Origin: Paracamarosporium sp. OC-R06-R3
Taxonomy: Eukaryota; Ascomycota; Dothideomycetes; Pleosporales; Didymosphaeriaceae
Assembly (NCBI GenBank): GCA_019828545.1
Contig: JACVRA010000181.1
Location: 409,670-473,669 of the forward strand
DNA: 64,000 nucleotides
Reading direction: 5' to 3'
Below are positions 1 through 10,630 of the stretch, one piece after another (position 1 is the stretch's first letter; every line of letters starts with the position of its first letter). Made by a program: the position numbers and the translations under genes. The notes below the pieces were generated by a model. The model did no database searches. It saw nothing but the letters and a program-made list of their open reading frames with translations, and was not told the DNA's origin.

Positions 1-83
1 GTCCTTCGAAGCAAGGAACGCAGAGAGGATGGCGGTAGGTCATCTGTAGCAGATATTATTACTATAACCCGACTGACTCTAAT

Positions 84-1205
84 AGCGCACTCGTTCTCCA
101 TGATCTTCAGCCTTACGTATGTACGTACCCCGAGTGTGCAGTGGCAGATACACTTTATTCAAGTCGCAACTCTTGGCTTGAACATGAACGCCCAGTACGT
201 CGTCGGGTTTGGCAATGCCACGAACATGCGGCTTGTGTTTTCAAATCCAAGGAAGCGTTCCAGGAGCATCTTAACAACGGACACGATAACTTGACCGAAA
301 TGCACGCATAACAACTTGCCTCGTTGACAGAAGCAACCGTGTCCGATGGTCGAACAAAATGCCCATTTTGCTTCGATCCGGGGCCGTTCTCGAAAGGTCT
401 TCATAATCATATGGCCATCCATCAAGAAAGGATTGCAACGTTCTCCTTACCTCGAGACATTCAGGGCTCAAATGACGATGTTTCGAAGTCGTCTAAAGCC
501 CAAGGAATCCGATCTTGGGACTGGCTAAGTTCTGTTTCGTTGGAATTCAAGAATAGTTCCATTTCAACGGCCTCTTCTGCTAGTGGAGAAGGACAGAAAG
601 AAGGAATTGCGCCTAATCAAGGGTCGAAGCTGGCGAATGTGTTGGAAGATGAGGGCAAGCTGGCCGAGATAGAAGAGATGTCCCGGCGAAAGCTAGAGGA
701 ATATGTGAAGGTGCTGGGGGAAAACCATCTTGAAACGCTGATCAGCAGGAGGGGCCGGGCCAATTTGCTAGGGGATGTAGATAGGCTAGATGAGGCAGAA
801 GAGATGTTCCAGCAAGTGCTAGAGGGATATAAGAGGACATCTGGGAACGAGGATCCTAAGACACTGACTAGCATAGCTAGCCTAGCGTTGACGTACAATC
901 ACAAAGGCCAATGGAAGGAGGTCGAAAAGCCATTTATACAAGTAATAGAGGCAAGAAAGAGGGTGCTTGGGGATAAGCATCCAGATACGCTAGCCAGCAT
1001 GACCGGTTTAGCGTCGACGTACTATAACCAACGCCGGTGGGCAGAAGCTGAAGCACTAGAGGCGCAAGTGGTAGAGACAAGAAAGGGGATGCATACGGAC
1101 AAGCGTCTGGTAAATTGACCAGCATGGCCAGCCTAGCCTTGACGTATAGTAAAACTAAGGCTGGTGGCTAGAAGCTGAGCGCTGGGGTGCAAGTAATGAC
1201 TTACA
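84..1205 (+). pseudogene. Decayed C2H2 zinc-finger / TPR protein gene
   Basis: One frame reads from about 84 to 1118 and carries a fungal multi-finger domain: a DLQPYVC...C finger at about 102-190, a WQCHEH...F...H finger at about 210-275, then CPFCF...H...H with the usual ATFSLPR tail at about 354-465. Tetratricopeptide repeats of kinesin-light-chain type follow (LGDKHPDTLASM, RRWAEAEALEAQV). The frame is broken by TAA at 309-311 inside the finger domain and by TAG at 36-38 upstream. After 1118 a further TPR is recognisable only in a shifted frame and then stops. No ATG begins the intact part. Proteins of this type are often NLR-like or scaffold proteins in fungi. The role here is unknown, and I infer that the gene is dead. 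The 5' end lies outside or at the window edge. Confidence 0.75.
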
Positions 1206-1915
1206 AAACCGTTCGTGCCCACCTTGTAAAAGATCGATCTCGTTCCATACATGAGTCATGGGGCGACCATAGCGTAACATCGTATCAAGCGCCCTTTTTC
1301 AGAGCAAGCGAGGTGGTAGCGATGCCGCGCCTAAGTCGCGTGAGTAATGTTAAAAGAGCACAGTCATATTGAAATCGCACCTTTACAGGCCGTGTTTGAC
1401 CGCTTTTAGCCTTGGTTCATATGCAAGCGACAGTTCAATCTTGAGGTTCATTGAAAATGAATTGATCCTTGGGGCGCGATCGTGGCTCAGCCTCAACAGC
1501 CCCCATTTAGACGTGCCCCGATTGGCTGAACCGTTGGCATCCCGGCTCCTAGCCTGACAGGGAAGGTAGAGGATCCCGGCAGCCCTATCTAGACTGGTGC
1601 GTGCACGCTCTAGGTGAGATGCAAACGCTGCTAAATAGAGTGATTCATCTCCTTGCGAGTGACTCACTCCAGCATATAAACACAGGCGTTGCTATGTTAC
1701 GCGGTTCCAACTCGGTGCATTATTTCGAGCTGGGGCTGTGTCTTCACCTCACCTAGATACTACTGGAGCCGAGTACAACAAGTCATTCCCGCGTTGAAGA
1801 CTACGCTTAGAAGGACGAACGCCGCGGAATCTTACTCAATTAAAGTCTCGCCTTAAGCAGCGCTGCTACCGCTACTTGCTTACTCGCTCGTTTTTACCGT
1901 ACCTGATATCGCAAC
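1206..1915. other. Intergenic, no gene seen
   Basis: About 0.7 kb between the decayed TPR gene and the 601-residue gene. Short frames here show no family likeness. A pyrimidine-rich stretch lies just before the ATG at 1916 and is a plausible promoter/5' leader for the next gene. Confidence 0.5.
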
Positions 1916-3721
1916 ATGGGCTTCTTGTGCTGTTTCGGCTCTGCCGACGACGACGCAGCGGCTCCTCGACCCGCAAAGACACCGAACGCAGTCCCCAATG
2001 TGCAGAGAACATGGCAAGTAGACGATGCATGGGCGGCACAGTATACCGCGGCCAGCAAGGAGGGCGCTTCTGAAGAGACCATGTCACAGCGCGTACGGAA
2101 ATATATCGATTCGCTTTACCCCCAGTGCGCCAGAGCAGGAACAACTGAAGACATGGGTGAAGACCGCCACCGCCTCACAGACGGAACCTGCTCGCCGCAT
2201 ACCGCACGAACTATCCTGGTACTCGACGACGACTTCACTGGTGTACTGTACTCCTCGGTCTTAATTCTCAATCTTCCTGCCGATGCAGACTTGACGCCCG
2301 GAAAGTGGCTCGACACGTCCGAGATGAAGGAGGCAAAGGCCCATATGATTCGTCTACTCACAATGATGGAGGGTCAGAACATAAACGTCAAGCACATCGT
2401 TTTGAGGATTTTTATCGGCGGCGACGCAGTATGTTGCAAGTTCCACCCCGAGACTGTGACGCCAAGCATCACGGTGTTGAACAGCGACCCTCCGCGCGCT
2501 TTCAAGCAGAACAATGACGAGATTGCGCGCGCAATGCGCAAATCCCCTGATGTGCCCAAGGGTGCCTTCCGGGGTGTTTTCTTCGCGAAGGTATTGCAGA
2601 ATCTACAGAAAAGCCATCCGGGATGTACGGTCTGGGATGAGGGTCCGCTCCCCTTCAACGTGGCCGGCAAGCCTTTTGCGGACCCCACACGCCTACTTGT
2701 TGCGAGAGACTTTGGCGGGAAACCGGAAGATCATTACCAGCCAGACGAGGATGTTGAAGCCACGGTATACCGGATTAAAAGGGTCGGCGAGGAGGCTGCA
2801 TCTGTACCGCTAAAGTTACTCCAAAGCAAAAATCCCACAAAGGTCCGTGGAAATATTGTCGCAGTCACGGTGTTAGTGGCTACGCCTTTGACTGAAGTCT
2901 GGCCCAAGACCGGTGCCTACGTCAAATCTGCCGCAATGAAATCAGCGAAGGCCGCAACAATGGAGTTGTTGGAGAAGTGGAATCAGGAAGGAAAGCTTAC
3001 ACATTGCTACCTAGCAGTCTGGATGGGTGCCGACCATGCGAGGCTAAAGTTCATTAGTGAGAGATTTGGGTTGCCAGCACAAATCAAGGACAAAGAGCAG
3101 GAGAAGCAAGAAGTAGCAAGCACAGATGCTCAGAAACATCCTCCCCTCGACGACTTCTATGTCGAGTTGAAAGAGGAAGACGAGCACCAACTTTTCGAGT
3201 CCGAAGTGCAGTTCCAGGCCATCAAGCAGTTGATCAAGCAAAGAGCCGAGCAGAATCCCGACCGGTACCGCGCCATGGCTCCACAGCTCGCTCTCATGTC
3301 GGCTCAGCACTTCCTAGAGATAAATTACCCAGGCTGCGAGGTCTCGGACGAAGGAGAATTCCCCGTCACTATAGACGGCGAGACTAAGACTATCTGCGAC
3401 ACCCGCTTCGTCGTAGCCAAAGATCCGAAGAAGGAGACCAACAACGTGATCGCGGCTGTTCACCTTGTCCCTCTTCCTGGCGGACCGGATATGACCTGGG
3501 CGCAGATCCACGAGAAGACTTGGTTGGATACCCCAGAGATAGCAGCTGCGGAGCTAGCGTTGCTAGCGGTTCTGAAGCAGTGGTACAAAGAGGGTAGGTT
3601 GGCCGATGATTGCATGGCGCAAGTGCAGATGGGCATGGACGCGACGATCTATAGGTTTGTTGACGGCGAGAGGTTTGAGGATTATCCTGAGGAGAGACAG
3701 AGCCAGTTCAAGTGGCAGTGA
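1916..3721 (+). CDS. Protein of unknown function with three internal repeats
   Basis: An uninterrupted 601-residue frame that I cannot assign to a family. It contains three diverged copies of one unit at roughly residues 58-178, 222-382 and 458-585. Shared features are YPGC/HPGC, DEG, TR.LVA.D, a hydrophobic strand (VIAAVHLVPL in copy 3, IVAVTVLVATPL in copy 2), W.(D/K).(P/A)E, a helix ending LL..W..EG and a closing MG.DA motif. Copy 1 is the most diverged. The N-terminus MGFLCCFG looks like a membrane-anchoring tip: Cys5 and Cys6 could be palmitoylated, although Phe3 is disfavoured for N-myristoylation. A charged linker (about 388-445) separates copies 2 and 3. No transmembrane helix is visible. 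It is probably a cytosolic or membrane-associated protein. Coding bias and length make the gene itself very likely. Confidence 0.85.
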   Translation: MGFLCCFGSADDDAAAPRPAKTPNAVPNVQRTWQVDDAWAAQYTAASKEGASEETMSQRVRKYIDSLYPQCARAGTTEDMGEDRHRLTDGTCSPHTARTILVLDDDFTGVLYSSVLILNLPADADLTPGKWLDTSEMKEAKAHMIRLLTMMEGQNINVKHIVLRIFIGGDAVCCKFHPETVTPSITVLNSDPPRAFKQNNDEIARAMRKSPDVPKGAFRGVFFAKVLQNLQKSHPGCTVWDEGPLPFNVAGKPFADPTRLLVARDFGGKPEDHYQPDEDVEATVYRIKRVGEEAASVPLKLLQSKNPTKVRGNIVAVTVLVATPLTEVWPKTGAYVKSAAMKSAKAATMELLEKWNQEGKLTHCYLAVWMGADHARLKFISERFGLPAQIKDKEQEKQEVASTDAQKHPPLDDFYVELKEEDEHQLFESEVQFQAIKQLIKQRAEQNPDRYRAMAPQLALMSAQHFLEINYPGCEVSDEGEFPVTIDGETKTICDTRFVVAKDPKKETNNVIAAVHLVPLPGGPDMTWAQIHEKTWLDTPEIAAAELALLAVLKQWYKEGRLADDCMAQVQMGMDATIYRFVDGERFEDYPEERQSQFKWQ

Positions 3722-3740
3722 TGAGCGATGGAGAAGGGTC

Positions 3741-3878
3741 CCGAGAGTAAAGAGGAGGCATTACGATTCTTGTAGATCACATGATCTAATTGTTAATTTA
3801 TAATATCACTCATCGAGTGAAGTGTACGAATGAAACGCGGTTACTAGAGCCTGTCGCAAACACCTTGTGCTGTTTGAG
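3741..3878 (+). repeat. Diverged direct repeat, copy A
   Basis: About 140 bp just 3' of the 601-residue gene, matching copy B at 5780-5919 in the same orientation. Shared blocks are ATTCTT, TCACATGATCTAATTGTTA, GTACGAAT, AGAGCCTGT and ACCTTGTG followed by TGTTT. Identity is interrupted by small indels. Confidence 0.75.
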
Positions 3879-4836
3879 GAAAAGCAATCCGCGAGCTGAA
3901 GGTACAACTAAACCAAACCGGGGCCCCTTCAAAGTCGCACGCATCTGCGTCGTTAAGCATTGAGAACGAGCGCGCTTTCTTACCTAACGGTATATCTTCC
4001 TTGCGTTACAGTTAGTGCTTGGTTTCATCGAAGACAAAGAAAGCCATTATGAGTTGATGCAAATTTGGCTGATAGTTATGGCGTAGGGGCCCTTGTACCC
4101 AGGAAAATGATGACGAGCAATATACGGTTGGAGGACGTAGTTGAAGATGCTACTAATCTCTGATCAAAGACAAAAAGGGCCACGTGACAATACTGGAGAA
4201 GGTGAACAGGGAGTGGAACTACTGCGGCAACTCCCCATATGCATCATCATAGAATTTTGGGAGGTTGACATAGGCTCAACATGCGCTATAAACCTCAGCT
4301 GATACTCCAACCATTTGCGTTGACAAGGATGTCGTAGAAGAATGCAGGAGTGTTGAACGCCCGGAAACCTAGACGCATGCAGAGTTTGGCGTGATCTTGT
4401 AACACATCTTGTGATACCGGGAAATCTCGAAATTAAAAGCGTGACGAACTTCTCAGCACCGTAGTATGAATGCGTCGTTCGTACTGAGGCGGGGCTGCGC
4501 GTCGGGGGACTCCGGTTACCGGGACCGGTAATTCCCGCTTAAGTTATCTCACACCACATCTTGCGATGCCGAAAGTTTACGAACAGTCACCAAGATGCGC
4601 ATGACGATAACGCCACCATCATTCAACCCCACGGGGTCTTGACAATTTCTTCCTTACAACCCCTCAACATAAAAGCAACTATGCCTGGCACAGTTTCTAT
4701 CTCATCGTCGATTATACGATATCATCTACCTCAGCACCACCATCCAAAGCATTCAATAACATCACTCATATAACCCGCTGCGAAAGCGACACTTCTCTGA
4801 GCACAAATATATATCGCGATTAAGCCAAACGACACA
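3879..4836. other. Intergenic, no gene seen
   Basis: About 0.95 kb. A quasi-palindromic CCGGTTACCGGGACCGGTAA lies near 4512-4531. A frame at 4561-4773 has no recognisable domain and no useful start context. The last 100 bp before 4837 are CA/CT-rich, as in fungal promoters. Confidence 0.4.
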
Positions 4837-5004
4837 ATGCCCCACGCCATCGAGCCGATTGAACAACCTCAACAAGAGCAAGCACCCGTCGTGCACCACT
4901 CGCACATGCCACATCTACATTTGCCACATCCACACCTGCACGTCAAAGCGCACTTGGAAAAGTGGCTTCAGGATGCTCTAGAGGTTTATGGGCGGATGGG
5001 TTAA
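4837..5004 (+). CDS. Putative 55-residue His-rich small protein
   Basis: A short frame from ATG (4837) to TAA (5002-5004) in a favourable start context (GACACAATG). The predicted protein has a Gln/Glu/Pro-rich N-terminus. Its centre (residues 20-40) holds about nine histidines in HxH and PH spacing (HHSHMPHLHLPHPHLH). The C-terminus is a short amphipathic segment (EKWLQDALEVYGRMG). The His spacing would suit metal binding, which is inference only. Upstream DNA is CT/CA-rich, like a promoter. I recognise no family. It could be a genuine small protein or chance, and conservation in relatives would decide. Confidence 0.4.
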   Translation: MPHAIEPIEQPQQEQAPVVHHSHMPHLHLPHPHLHVKAHLEKWLQDALEVYGRMG

Positions 5005-6334
5005 GTCGCTGTCGTGGATTGCAAACGAATGGTGCGCATGCCTAATGTCAAAATATGTAGACTTTTTGCTGACATGTTCAGTGATCAACAATTTATGGAC
5101 AAAGGAAGCAATGACCTAATGAATAAGGCGCATTTTTTTCATGCCGGAGTAATGGATTTCGTGGGTAGCCGGCTGTGTTGAACGTGGAGTGGGTCTTGGA
5201 TTCGAGGGTTAGGGCTATCTTGGCGGCGGAAGCAACCCATGGCAATGTTCCTCAGTGTAAGAACAGAGATGTGACGTCTTCTAGGAAGAATTCCTTAGGA
5301 ACGATGGAGCGCGTGTGTTTTTGATACCAATTTTTCAATACCATTTCAAGTTCAATGTTACTGAATACCTTGTCTTATGGTGTAGCGGAGCAGCTGTCAC
5401 ATATATTTATTTACTACTGTATAGCCATAACGGCAGTGTTGAACAATAGACAGCGCGAAACCTGGATTTATGTAAGTTTTGCCCTCCACCGTTGCCCAAG
5501 CCTATACCACCAACACATGAAGATGTTACCTATTTTGATTGCTGAAGTTGAAATTCATGAATGGCCTATGGACCTACTAAGAATTGGCAGGGAACATTCG
5601 AATCTATGGGAGGCTTTCATTAGAGAATTATCAGACAGTTACCCTATTGTTGCACCGACGTGGCAATGTTCATACTAAAACCTAATCAAGTTAGCCCTAT
5701 GTAACGTACTAGAAACGGGAATTCATAGGGATACAGACTAGGCCAACGTAGATAGAAGCATCAGGTGAACTGCGTCTTGGAGCGAAGAGGAGACATTGTG
5801 ATTCTTAAGGTCACATGATCTAATTGTTACATGCAATGTCGCTCCTCGAACGAATTGTACGAATAGGGAATGATCGTCAGAGCCTGTTGCAACAAACAAA
5901 ATACCTTGTGTTGTTTACGATGATGATTCATTAAACCGTAAGCGCTGACTGAGATGGCCCATATTGGTTATCTGCCGTAATGCATGTATAATCGCAAGCA
6001 AAGATAATCGCTACAATCCAATAACAACAATCATTTCATCTTCAAGTAACAAATCGACTTCCAAAAGCACCGAAAAAGAAACATCTTCGAGATCAAGCGT
6101 CCCACGCGATCGGCCCGCCTTCACGTGGCGCCGCGGGAAAGACCCACCGCGCGGCGCATCCAGACCCAACGAGCGAACGGCCTCGGCCTACCCAATTCCG
6201 TCAAACCTCACCGCGCTTACACCCCAACCTTAACCTTTCTTCCCGCCACACCGCCACGCACTACATCTCACCCTCCCCCTTCTCTGCTCTACCTCTGTAC
6301 ACGCACGCACTCCGTCTGCAGACACAACGACGCC
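5005..6334. other. Intergenic between small His-rich ORF and SERF gene
   Basis: About 1.3 kb holding repeat copy B (5780-5919). A 107-codon frame at 5355-5678 has no recognisable domain and AT-rich composition, so I do not call it. The CA-rich and CT-rich sequence from about 6180 to 6334 is the likely promoter/leader of the SERF gene. Confidence 0.4.
5780..5919 (+). repeat. Diverged direct repeat, copy B
   Basis: Second copy of the 140-bp segment at 3741-3878, same orientation, about 2 kb away. See copy A for the shared blocks. It shows no terminal inverted repeats or coding content of its own. Confidence 0.75.
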
Positions 6335-6807
6335 ATGGCCCGCGGTAACCAGCGCGAGAAAGCCCGTGAGAAGAACTTGAAGGAGCAGGCTGGTAAGGTA
6401 CGTTGGGTTGCGTTTTTTGTTGGTGCTTATCTATGCGGGGATGGATGGATGGATGGATGTATGACTGCTGGCTGGGGATGCGAAAGGCGATTCAGGTATG
6501 ATGTGAACGTGTGCTAACGCAGTGATGCAGAAAAAGGGGAACAATGTACGTGGATGAGGGAGGAAGGAAGGTTGAGGAGTGGTGTTCTAACGACCGTAGA
6601 TGTCCGGCACGGAATTTGCCAAGGCGAAGGAGGACACTGCCGCTATCATGCGCGCTAAGCAGGCTGCGGGTACGTACTCTCTGAGTTATTCTTCTCTGCC
6701 TTGTGTTGCATGGTCTTCTGTGCAGAACAGCGGAGGGTTTGTAATTTGGTGAATGCGATGCGCTGACGGTGTGCGTAGCCGATGCCAAGAAGGCGGAAAA
6801 GAAGTAG
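6335..6807 (+). CDS. SERF/4F5-family small basic protein
   Basis: Four exons: 6335-6397, 6531-6545, 6600-6669 and 6779-6807, giving 58 residues. All introns have GTACGT donors, and CTAAC branch sites are visible in introns 1 and 2. The product starts MARGNQREKAREKNLKEQ, which is the hallmark of the 4F5 (small EDRK-rich factor) family, and ends in a Lys/Ala-rich tail (ADAKKAEKK). Family members are short, highly charged, largely unstructured proteins. Human SERF and worm MOAG-4 alter protein aggregation, and the yeast relative is poorly characterised. The second exon is only 15 nt (KKGNN). Start choice is firm because the N-terminal motif begins at this Met. Confidence 0.92.
6439..6459 (+). 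repeat. GGAT tetranucleotide microsatellite
   Basis: Five tandem GGAT units inside intron 1 of the SERF gene. A length-polymorphic marker candidate, with no coding effect. Confidence 0.85.
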
Positions 6808-8968
6808 ATTCGTCCGCACCGTTAGACTGAGTGGTTGCGCATCTTGAATTGCGAGCGATATGCATTACGGGCGCAAAGTTTGTAGGGCGACGGAATTGGA
6901 TTAGGACAGCATAGGGAAATGGTGTTGGTGATTGGATATGGTGCTAGGGTCTGCTTGGGTAGGAGCTCATAGTATACTACTATATGGATAAGGAAAGCTT
7001 TAATTATACCCATGACATCGCTATAAACACTCTAGATTATTACGTAGGCTGCTGTTCTTCAAATGCAAATGCAAGAAGGGGAAAATAGAATTCAGAAACA
7101 GTCTATCCTACGTTTGGAGCTGCCTAGTATCACACATAGCTACTTCGGGACGGCCACGCTTGCTTGAAGATACATGCATAAACTCAGCTTGAAGACATGA
7201 TACATTAGACATCTATCTACTGCGCTTCCCTACTGCTATTACGAGCCGAGCGGCCTACAGAACACTGCCCCACTACGTACGCCATCCCCGCCAGTATGCA
7301 TGGACGGCTCTAAGTCGTCCCATAACTACGCGGCTTCGAGTCTTTCCTGTTCACAGAAGCGCTAACGGTCAATTAGAAACTCATTACCAGTCCTTAAAGC
7401 TACGCACGGTGTGACCTTCTGAGGTCGCCATTTGCGTAACTTCGTAACTTTTGCCACGACACAACAACTAGTGATTAGACACTGCTCTCCTTCTCAAAGC
7501 AGAGATCGAAGCTCACGAAGTCTGACTATTCTCTACTGAATAGAAGTGCTTGGGCGCTATGCACTATTGTCGTCACCTCGAAGTCGCCAAGCATAGACTT
7601 GAACAAGATGTGTACAACTCGGAAGCCGCAAAATGAGGCATGTCGGGTTTGACGCTCAACAGATTTCATTCAATCTTGACTTAACGCCCAGAGTCATCCA
7701 AACGCTCTTGTAGCGATCCTCGACGAGTCCCTCTTCACCTAGAAAACAGCCTTAATCTAGGCAAGCGGCCTCTGAGTTACTATATCTTCCCTCTCTATAT
7801 CGTATTTTAGTTGACACGAACAGAGATCCTTCATACTCTCTATTCAACTAACAGTCTTTTTTATTACGCTCTTTTATTGTACTGATTCCCAGGGGAATCG
7901 CCTTTTTTGCATCATTTTTGTACCAAGGCGTATGCCAAATTTTCGTCAAGAACAACACTCCAGATTCAACAAACAGAAAATATACTGATCTGAGCCCTTG
8001 TAGTCGCGCCAGCGCCCAACTGCTTCCGCAACTTCGGCTCCATCCACTTCAAGTCGGAACTCCCCAAATCGCGCAGCGGAAAAGTTGTCGAACAACGGGC
8101 GACTCGCAGAGGTAAAGGAGACCGCCTGGTGAATTAGAATTGCTGGGTCGTTGCCCCGTAAAGGTTCTACTTAGTGAGGATCAAAGCAGTGTAGGATAGT
8201 TACAAGACGTTCAGACGTATAGAGTGCGAAAGATTATTCGAGTCGAGCGATAACGATCTCTTTTTGCAGTCTGACGTCTATGGGCAGGTAGGTCGCGCCT
8301 TCTTCCCGCACCAGATTAATTATCGGGCTTGAATATCTTGATTACGCCCACACTCTGATCCTGTGGGTTATGACTGTGGCTTTGGGAATACGGAATACCT
8401 CATGTAATCGGTAGATCGAGATTTAGTTTTGGCTTATACTTCGGCGAATTAAGAACTTACACTTTAGTCGGTTAATACTTGTTGAGATTGTAGATGAGAC
8501 GAGAGGCCTAAACTATAGTACCAACTCAAAATTACTGCTCAATCAAAGTCTTGAGGAACGTCATTGCGTCTTTGCTAGTCTGAGTGATACGTCGAACGTA
8601 GAGGCTACTCAATGAATCGATCAGACTTAATCTGCTATGGTGCCTTATTGCGCAACGGTACCTCCGATCACTCTCCCTTCATATTCACTTTTGCAAAACG
8701 GAAGATATGCATTGAAGTTCGATCTCTTGGAGAGCTTCATTGAAGGTTCTATGTTTAAGCTTTACAAGGACGCCATCCACGTGCGTACTTCCCACGTGGC
8801 TATGGATTACATACGGTATAATGCGAAACGCCCCCCGCAAGAAACAACAAAATGGTATAAGGGGTGAAGCCGTCCAGAAGCCATCAAACCCGTCATAAAA
8901 CCCAATCATACACCACCACCGTCCCCCAAACATTACCATCCCCGTTCGTCCGTCTTGACGCGTTGTTT
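6808..8968. other. 2.1-kb intergenic region, no gene seen
   Basis: No frame longer than 76 codons with family likeness on either strand. Composition is patchy, with a T-rich tract near 7855-7920. Nothing here supports an intact transposon: I found no terminal repeats and no transposase motif. It may be eroded mobile DNA, but that is a guess. Confidence 0.4.
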
Positions 8969-9811
8969 CTAAGGAAGCATGCCCGCGAATCCGCCAAAGT
9001 TGTTGACAGCAGCTTCTTGCGGGAATGAGTTCATGCCGCAGAGACATTGGCAGCCGCAGGTGTTGCCGGCGGCATCGGTGCCTTGGCCTGCGACGACGGT
9101 TGCAGCTGCGCCTCCTCCTGTAGCTGTGGCGGCGGCTCCGCCGGCTGCGACAGTGACGGTAGATGGTGCGGCTTGGGCACCGGCTTGAACAGACTGGATA
9201 GCGGCGAGTCCGAGGTTGGCTGACTTGGTGCTGTTTCCGTTGATGGCATTGTTCTTGAAAACGGACATGGTCTTGTCGCCTGTCGTGGCAGCGTTGATAG
9301 CGAAGACCATACCGACGCCGCAGTGGGTACTTTGCTTGCAGTAGAACCCTGTGCGATTGTTAGCCACAAGATTCGTGAAGCGATAATGCGACACTGCTTA
9401 CATAGCGCATCCGTAGTTTCGACGGTCATGTTCCAGGTCACACCTGCTTTGCCTTCCGCGTTAGGCATGAAGCCCGAATCTTTTCCTCCCTCCATTGCTT
9501 TGCAGGGCTCGGCGAACGTCGATTGCGTGGCGGTGTGGTTCTTCTGCATGAAGACGAACTCGACGGTGTCGCCCACGTTTGCGGTGATTGACTCTGGAGA
9601 AAATCCTAATACGGGTGCCATTCCGGTCTCGACGGGCTTCAATCCACCGACAGTAACCTGATCGTTGTTAGGGACAGATTCAAGGAGAAGCAGATGGTTT
9701 GCATACCGTATGTACAAGAGGCCCGGATGAGGCTTGCGGTGCCAGGCTCATGACTTGCATCTGGGCAGCCGCGAGGCTGGCAGCCAGTGGTAGTGCCGAA
9801 ATGAATTTCAT
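8969..9811 (-). CDS. Secreted cupredoxin-domain protein
   Basis: Three exons on the minus strand: 9811-9707, 9657-9402 and 9348-8969 (246 residues). The start MKFISALPLAASLAAAQ is a typical signal peptide. A plastocyanin-like domain follows at about 36-150 with type-1 copper ligands His76 (KNHT), Cys124 (FYCKQ), His129 (THC) and Met134 (GVGM). The exon 2/3 join restores the conserved WFYC motif. An Ala/Gly/Thr-rich low-complexity tail ends in a cysteine cluster (CGCQCLCG) and FGGFAG. This is the fungal extracellular cupredoxin (often called serine-rich) type, thought to sit in the wall or extracellular space. Copper binding is predicted and the physiological role is unknown. Confidence 0.9.
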
Positions 9812-10630
9812 TATGACTATGATTCTGGTTGTCGTAAAGTGACCAAAGAGCGAAGCGCCTGCACTGCAGACAAAGGTACTAAACTGGGGAAGGCGAAGAA
9901 AAAGACTGAAAGGCACACGATGAGGGCCGGCTCAACAGTTGTGAGTATGAAGCGAAAACCAGAAGGGAAGGGAATGAATTGGTTTGGGCACCGGTCCGAC
10001 ACAGTTAAGGGAGGATACAAGGCAGAAAAGAGGGAACGGGACAGGAACATCCATTGCCTTTATCGCCGCATGAAATTGGGAGCCTGGGGGTCGCGAACCT
10101 GCTGCATACGCGCCGAAACATCACACCCCTTCGGCTTGGCGGAAGCCGGTAAGTGCGCAAAAGCCACCTGCAAGAATGAACTGATTTTGCTGAGGGAAAG
10201 AGGCATAGTCGGGGTGGCGTCTGTGCCTGACGCCCATTGTGCACGAGATGGGTTCGAGGTTGTCGCGAAAGTGTCGCAGATCCGTCTCGCTTCCACCCCC
10301 GCATGCCCGATCCAGCAACACTAAGCTTTTGACAAGCCTGCGCTACAAAGCAATTCAGTGGAGATGCCTGGATGGAAAGGCACCCGGATACTCCACCTGC
10401 ATAATGCGCTGAGGCAAAACGCATCCCGCAGCCTGAACATCCGAAGTCGTGAGGCACGAGCTGTTCCCCGTGAGCATGGCGAAAGAGTACAAGCGGGAGC
10501 CTTACCTCCTGATTGGCCCAACCATATCCTATTTTCTATTGTACAGACTTTGACCCTGTCGAGGCGGCTGACAGGTATGAAACATTCAGGTTCGCGGTGT
10601 CCAAGTTTTCTAGCTTCAGCCTTGCTATTA
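9812..10630. other. Intergenic between two minus-strand genes
   Basis: About 0.8 kb holding the cupredoxin promoter and the 3' end of the SMN-like gene. Frames on both strands overlap each other, have Cys/Arg-rich random-looking content and show no domain. Confidence 0.4.

Noticed and set aside
4512..4531. Palindrome-like CCGGTTACCGG...CCGGTAA
   Set aside because: A single occurrence with no link to a gene start, so no basis for calling an operator.
5355..5678. 107-codon open frame
   Set aside because: AT-rich, no domain, no signal peptide, poor start context. Length is within chance for this composition.
9839..10457. Overlapping frames of 150-160 codons on both strands
   Set aside because: They lie in promoter/3'-flank DNA, overlap each other antisense and give Arg/Cys-rich sequence without any family likeness.
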